A stretch of 64,000 bases of DNA from Rosellinia necatrix (lineage: Eukaryota; Ascomycota; Sordariomycetes; Xylariales; Xylariaceae): the NCBI GenBank assembly GCA_021209875.1, contig JAGYVD010000007.1:1922001-1986000 (forward strand), written 5' to 3'. Positions 57,899 to 64,000 of this stretch are shown here, piece by piece. The translations under genes were made by a program, and so were the position numbers. The stretch's first letter is position 1, and every line of letters begins with the position of its first letter. A model generated the notes under the pieces. It did not search any database. It was not told the DNA's origin and worked only from the letters and a program-made list of their open reading frames with translations.

Positions 57899-60705
57899 CT
57901 AAAACCCACGGTGGCGTCTGGCACGGCCGGTACCAATGTCGATCCTGCTCATCTCCTCCATGAGCGCCAATTCTTCGCCTCCCCGAGGCATAGATGTGCC
58001 CGACCCCATTCCACCACTCATCATGGGAACCTTGGCGGGGATGGGGGGACCCGAGCCATACCCCGTGCGAGCGACGCTATACTCACCCTCAAAGGGGGGA
58101 CCGTGATTCTCGTAGTCGAACTTACTAGCCTGGATCAGGGCACGGGGTGGAGTGCTATTCCGCTGGTGTGCGGTGGCCGGCCCCAGTGGGCCTGAACTAC
58201 CGGAGACGGGTGCCGGTAGGGCGGAAACCCGATGGTTCTTCTTTTGGAGACGGTTGCGTTCTGTACCATGATGAGCTGTGGGCTCCTGCCTAGCATATGT
58301 GGGGGCCGTTAAGGCCATCGAGTGTGGGCGAGCTGCTATCCGAAGTTGTCGGCGCCCAGATGGCGGCATAGGCTGGGCGCCATTGAGGACTGGGCGCGAT
58401 CGCGTCTCGGGCGCTTGAACGGGCTTCTGTTGATCTGGCTCGGGAGCCCAGGTCTCCATCGGTAAATGATCCGAAGGGTCGACCTCTCGTCCGTCCGGGG
58501 TAACAATCTTGCCATCCGCGTTCGTATAATTTGCGGATTTTGGTTCATCCCTTGACGTAGAGGCGGATGGGTTGAATGCATCGTAAGAATCTGGGCCAAA
58601 CGGTACGCCGGATAACCTTCGAGGTTCGGATGGCGGAGGCGCCGGACTAACGGATTTACGTTTAATCGTATGATTGGTAGCCGGGGATGGAGAGATCCTG
58701 CGATGATCTGAATTGTCCACAGCTGCGGGAGGCGTTTTGGCCTTGCCGGAATAAGCGACGAGAGCCCCTTCATATGCTCTAGAGTTAGGTAGTTGGCTGT
58801 GGTGCGAATAACTAGCATCGTAATGCACAGGTGGCTCGCTATGTTGTCTGCTTCGAGAGTGAACCACCATTTGTGTGGGCTGGGTGTATCGGCGCTCCTT
58901 CTTCCTGTCCTGGTCCAATCGCTCTGCTGCTTCATGTACTAAGTTAGGGTCAATGCCAGGAATAAGAGTCGAGGGAACTGGTAAAGGATCGTAATCATTT
59001 GAATGAGATGTTTGATTACGGTAATCATCCTGGTGATAGTGATTTGTCTTGTATCCTTGGGAGCGAGGAATGTGCATCAACGCCTGCGAATAATCCACCG
59101 AAGATAAGGGTGATGGAGATGAGTTTTGGATGTGCCCCTCGTAGCGTGCCTGGGATTGAGGTTGGTTAGGACTATGCTGTTCATAGGGTATGTTTTCATG
59201 TCCAATAGGGTTCGATGAGGCTAAAACGGGGGCCATATCGAACTCCAGCTCATCATATTGTGAGATGCTACCACGGTTTCTGCCTTGTGGTGGTGTCCAT
59301 GACTCGGGTACATCTTCCACTGTAGGCTGCATAGGGCGACGGTGAGCATCGTATGTAGAGTCGTATGAGTGATGCCGTGGTGCTGAGTGATTTAGTTCGT
59401 GATCGTTATACTGCGGACTCTGTTGCAAATTGGGCGCAGAGTCATACGGACGATAGGTAGGTCGGCCCGGATATGCCGACGACTGAGAAGGGCCCGAAGG
59501 GACCGAAGACCGATGGGCCTCACTCCGTAAAACATCATGTCGCATAGGCGGTGTCCCCCCGTGCCGAACTAACTCGTAGCTGCCACGATGCACGGCGTTC
59601 GCTTCTGGCTGGTGCCCGCTGGAATTCCTTACTCTGTGTGCTGGAGGCGGGGGTGGTCGCCGACTGTCTTCGAGGGACCGGCGAGGTTGAGCAGGTGGTT
59701 GAGTGATATGACTTGGGTGTGTATGGCTATAAACTGCCCTGCTGTCAGCCTCATGAGGCCGTGACGGAGCAGGACTAGATTGATGAAGAGAATCAGGTTC
59801 GTATTGTGGGGTATGGAAACCCTCAGCCATTTCAGCGCCTCTCTGCAGCTGATGGTCTCGATGCGCCGCCGGGGCGGCATGCTGATACCCTGGACCATGG
59901 GCAGGGGAGTGATGATCGGGTTGAGGGTGCCGGTTTGGGGGTGGTGTCTTATACTCGGTGACCTGCGACAGAGACTGGTTTGAAATCGGAACACTTGGAA
60001 GTTTTGGTTGTACCCTTGCAGGCGTGATGGCAGGCTCAGGTGTGTGCGCGGGAGCTTGTCCAGTGACAGGATCGGATGGTAGTGGACGCCTCTTGATCGG
60101 TCTCTGGGTTGCGCTCAAATCAAGCTCCGAGGTCGAGGTCAGGGGACCCAATGCTGTGCCTATCTTCTCGGGTTTGGGCCGAGCATCGTAATACGTGATC
60201 TCGATTCTAATGTTGCCAGCATATTTGCCCCTGCAGGTCAGCCCATGCCACTGATCGCTTTGCCCCCCGCCTTGCACGATAATATCGCGCAAGTCGATCC
60301 AGGTCTCGCCGATCAATTCCGTCTTCTTATCGTCATTAAAGACCGATAGTTTAAGTTGAAAGTAGTCGGGCGAGTCGTGGACGGTAAATCGGAGTTCTTG
60401 GTCCCTGGAGAGAGGTTAGGAAGTTAGGATGCACCTCGGCCGGCGGCAAGAGAACGCTGAGGGACTTACCATTTCGGCGTCTGCCCGCCTCGAATATCCG
60501 TCGATGTTTTCTTCGCCTCCTTGCCCAATCGAGCAGCACAGTAGGGGTCTTGCTTTCCGATTGTCTTTCGATTGGGGAGATTCTTGGCCCGGTCGACAAT
60601 GAGAACGAGTGTGCCGATTTCCGGACCGTCAATACTCATATCCGAGAAGATGCCGGCCGTATGCATGCCGCTCAGCGGGTTGTGCGCCTTGGACTTGGTT
60701 GCCAT
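57899..60705 (-). CDS. fic1: C2-domain ingression protein Fic1/Inn1
   Basis: Fic1/Inn1 links the contractile ring to septum formation at the plasma membrane during cytokinesis. Two exons, 60705-60470 and 60404-57899, with a 65-nt intron in phase; 913 residues. The N-terminal C2 domain (about residues 28-150) reads IGTLVLIVDRAKNLPNRKTI, GKQDPYCAARLGKEAKKT, then PKWDQELRFTVHDS and ELIGETWIDLRDIIVQGGG. The remaining 750 residues are disordered and rich in Pro, Ser, His and Gln with several PxxP stretches, the kind that bind SH3 partners in this family. The end is RARRHRGF. Long antisense frames in this gene are shadows. Confidence 0.9.
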
Positions 60706-62296
60706 GGTGCCAGTGTGATGTGTTTAAATAGGGTATCTCAAGCAAGTGTTCAACACCGGTTGACTTCGCATTGGTCTTTCGGGGTCCGACCGGGTCGATG
60801 GGATGCAGGATGGGCTGCCAATGGCAGCTGTCAAAGATGGCTGGTGGTTGAGGCTTCCCGGTCGGGGGTCGGGGACTTCAATTCTTCAATTGGGTGCTGT
60901 GTTGACCTGCACTCGGCTTTATTGACATCAGCGGGATGACCAGCCCAAACATGCGCCTAAAGAACGAATGGGAATCTTGGTGTAGCGAATTAGCCAAGGC
61001 CCCGGACGCAGAAAGGAAGACAAAAAGAAATACTGAAGAAATGCTGGGGAAGGACAGATGCCCAGCTTCGAAGAATGCAGTTCGGGGCTATGGGGAACGG
61101 AAGAGGAGAAGACGAAGAAGATGGAGGGATGGTATTTCATGACGCGTGCGGTGCGGCAGAGCTACTGTACATCGATCTGAAGCTGGAATACCCCAGCCAA
61201 TCGACTTATTCGGCACAGCTTCTGGGCAGTGGCTGGTTGCGTGCGGTGTTCAAAAATCGACGAGGTTGGTCTAGTGAGTGGGTACGGCGGGGCAGCCAAG
61301 AGGGGTCCGGGCAATCCGAACAGGCGCCGAACAAGGGAACAAGGCCTTGTTTAGTGGGACCGCGCCAATCAGCGTGTTTATGATAGCGTCCTTTCAAGGC
61401 ACCAGCGCCTTGCCATTGTACTTGTACTGTAAGAAGTACACTTCGTTTCATCATGTTCTTGCCGTGTAAGTCGCAGCCCCGGGTAGACTCCCAGAATCCA
61501 ACTTGAAGACTTTATCAGCTACCTCTGTACCTGGTCTAACCCAATCAAGTACGCCCGCTATGTACGTACTTGAGCAATTTATAGGTTTGTATACATATAC
61601 TTATATCCAGCCTGCAAATCGGCCTGGGTTAGGTCAGATACGTGTCTAACATTCTATTAAGCTTTTTCTGAGACATTTCTACCGTCAGAGCGAGTACAGA
61701 AGCAGGTACCTATCTAGCGTTCAGGCCTAGGCACTTTATCCGGGACCTTCAACTATCCCTGCACTATAAGAATAACACGGGATAAAGTAATTGATAGAGA
61801 ATATCATTTGCCCTGCCGGGTTAGCGGGACCAAGCTGGTACGCGAATCCCGACACGCAAGCCCCCTGGGCAATGCACCCAAGAATGCCGTTTCCGCAGGT
61901 GCCCTTCGATCGTCCAACGCGGAAGGCCCAAGAAAGACGGTGGGCTTTTCCTGTGGGCCCTTCTTCATGCTTCCGGCCTGCACAAGTACCGCTCAGATTC
62001 TACTCTGGTCCCAAACGGGTTCGATTAAGTGGCAGCAATACATACTGAGCAAGCAGGTGGTTATGGACGTGCTCGAAACTCGATGTTGAAAAGACCGGTC
62101 ACCTACCGCCTCCTCTGCCTCCGCCCCCGCCTCCGCCAGCTCAGAATGTCGGGCCCCTTGCCGTGCCTTGCCGCGCCTTACCGTACCTTAGCCGCAACAC
62201 GAGCACGAGCCCAAGGTGTGTTCTAGACCGATCACCTCAGGGTGTTTGGGTCGATCCGAACTCATCATTCACCTTCACCCAATTGAGATACGGCCC

Positions 62297-62333
62297 TTGA
62301 CGGGGTCTGTGACGGGGTCTGTGACGGGGTCGG
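62297..62333 (+). repeat. Tandem repeat GACGGGGTCTGT x3
   Basis: Two full 12-nt units and a third partial unit (GACGGGGTCGGG), followed by the A-rich tract near 62380. Confidence 0.75.
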
Positions 62334-62680
62334 GAGTGGAGAGTGGTAGATTGAAGAGTGGTGGATTTTTTTCCCAAAAAAAAATAAAAATAAAAAAATA
62401 AAAAAATAAAAATTGGTGGATTGAAGAGTGGTTGACGAAAGCTAATTTCAACATCTCCCGCCGCAACCTTGTTTAAGACCTTGTAGGTGAGGCGTGTTAG
62501 TGGAGAATTGATCCGCAAAAAATGATGGATTGTCTAGTAACTAGCGATTAGCAGCCTCACATTGCCTTGACGACGGCGGCATCCCAAGCTAATCCACATC
62601 GGTACAGACCGCACAGTTATGTTGTGTTTTGTATGCCATGCCGATCATCCATCTAACCACCTGGTATATTGGTAAGTCTT

Positions 62681-62760
62681 CGCTCACCCACTCACCCGCC
62701 TATTCACTCACCCGTTCACTCACTCACTCACTCACGCACTCACTCGGTCTCGCTCACTCT
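62681..62760 (+). repeat. (CACT)n microsatellite
   Basis: An imperfect run of CACTCACT units with CACCCGCC and CGCTCACT variants. Simple sequence with no further function seen. Confidence 0.8.
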
Positions 62761-64000
62761 CGCTCGCCCCCTCGCATAATCCCCAATATCCGATCATGCA
62801 CGGCACGCCACAGTGACCGATGTATTGGAGAAACCTGATAGAACTATTGATCAATCCGGCGGATGGCTGCAGAACACTTGCAGGCAGTCCCTTCGCTTCT
62901 ATCACTCAGCTTGCTAGCCAATTGCAGGGATGCAATCCGAGCCGGGCTTAACGGCGCATCCAGTGTAACTTACATACGAAGTAGACGGCCGGCTGCTGAT
63001 GCAGTCTTCTATATTATGCACCAAGGGGGTGTAATATTCTACCTGCATGCAAGTCAGTTCACGCAAGTGCGTGTGCCAAGCCGAGCGGAATATGTATGCC
63101 ACCCCCCTTTTGATAGTTTGGTCAGATCAAGGTTCGGTACGTAAGTTATTCGCAAGTCCCGCGACGTAACCCCCAATGGAGCAAGGGTCGAGCACCAGTG
63201 TGCATCCCTCGTTATCCCCATAAGGTCATTGACTTCGGTCACAACGCAAATCTGCCGAGTAGTCAACAGAATCCTAACCATGGTGTCCATGGAAGACCTC
63301 GACCACGTATAGATAGGCTTTCACAGTTGGCATAACCCAGCCGCCAACCAATAGCGAGTGGCCAAACACCTCGTCAAGTGGAAAAGGGCTCTACTTCGTA
63401 CAAGGCGGTCGGTCACCCATGTTAGGGAAGAGCCGGGGTGAGCAAGTGGTCGGCGACTCCTGTGCATACATCAAGATACAAGGGCTAAGCTCGGTCCCGA
63501 CTACAAATCAAGACTATGATTCCCCGATGTTTCTTTGACGCCCGTCATGTCTACGTGTCAAGGTCAATGGAGAACAAGCTTGGTATCGGTAAGAGATTGC
63601 GTGAGAGGCCTACGGCAAAGCTAATACTTTCGCGGAGAGAGCCGTATGTTTGAATGCCTACATCCAATTTCGTCACAGAACAGAGATTTGGCAGTATTCT
63701 ATAATAAAATGCAGGGCACTATCAAGTTGATAATTTAATCATTTGCGGCAGTCACTTACGGTAAGAGCTACAGCATATTTCTGGCAGCCTCGAGTCTGAA
63801 AGGTACTCGTTTCAATCATAATACATCCGGAAATTGCCATCATAAATCCTTAATACATTATGAGAAGCCCGCGACCTATACTCAATCAATCAACTCCAGA
63901 TCCGTAGTGAGGTTATGGGAAGTTAGATGTCGGGATTGCTGCAAGGTGCTTGCATAACTGTATCCCCCACCAAACCGGAATGATTAAAATATTATTTCGC

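Larger units (their letters stand above)
60706..64000. other. Right-hand intergenic region, no supported gene
   Basis: 3.3 kb to the window edge with only short frames of no recognisable product. Simple repeats (62297-62333, about 62380-62412 A-rich, 62681-62760) are present. This may be the promoter side of a gene beyond the window. Confidence 0.5.

Overview
This 64 kb window comes from a filamentous ascomycete (Pezizomycotina, probably Sordariomycetes). Genes have short 43-156 nt introns with GTANGT donors and CTAAC/CTGAC branch sites. The conserved genes (rad52, sts1/cut8, gamma-tubulin, rae1, methionine aminopeptidase 2, fic1/inn1) are fungal in form, and accessory families typical of moulds lie between them (HET, NACHT/STAND, P450, berberine-bridge oxidases). 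No genus can be assigned from sequence alone.

Layout. 1-11.3 kb: a secreted acidic orphan, rad52, sts1 and a multi-exon orphan. 13.2-31.5 kb: eight consecutive small-molecule genes, namely phenylalanine/histidine ammonia-lyase, SDR, SDR, BBE-like FAD oxidase, salicylate-hydroxylase-like FAD monooxygenase, cupin, cytochrome P450 and a UbiA prenyltransferase. There is no PKS, NRPS or terpene cyclase in the window. I read this as an aromatic (shikimate-derived) prenylation cluster: the lyase makes a cinnamate-type acid, the UbiA enzyme prenylates an aromatic acid, and the FAD, P450 and SDR enzymes tailor it. 32.4-34.3 kb: a secreted saponin-hydrolase-like protein. 34.3-38.7 kb: a TPR relic, a HET-domain gene and a small conserved protein. 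39.5-41.1 kb: gamma-tubulin. 41.6-42.8 kb: a kinase-like (APH family) pseudogene with five in-frame stops. 44.9-52.0 kb: a conserved unknown gene, rae1 and MetAP2. 53.2-56.4 kb: a NACHT-type STAND (NLR-like) gene carrying two in-frame stops. 57.9-60.7 kb: fic1/inn1. The remaining 3.3 kb shows no gene.

Two cross-cutting patterns emerged from reading the frames. First, three separate genes (secreted orphan, 8.4-11.3 kb orphan, MetAP2) each lose frame at a six-base mononucleotide run, and each regains a sensible frame if the run is one base shorter. This looks like a sequencing or assembly signature, or real slippage mutations. Second, the two degraded accessory genes (APH-like and NLR-like) carry stops of the form TAG/TAA where CAG, CAA or TGG would be expected, as repeat-induced point mutation or cytosine deamination would leave. 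Gene models below were assembled by hand from splice signals and codon phase. They are internally consistent in phase but unverified by transcripts.
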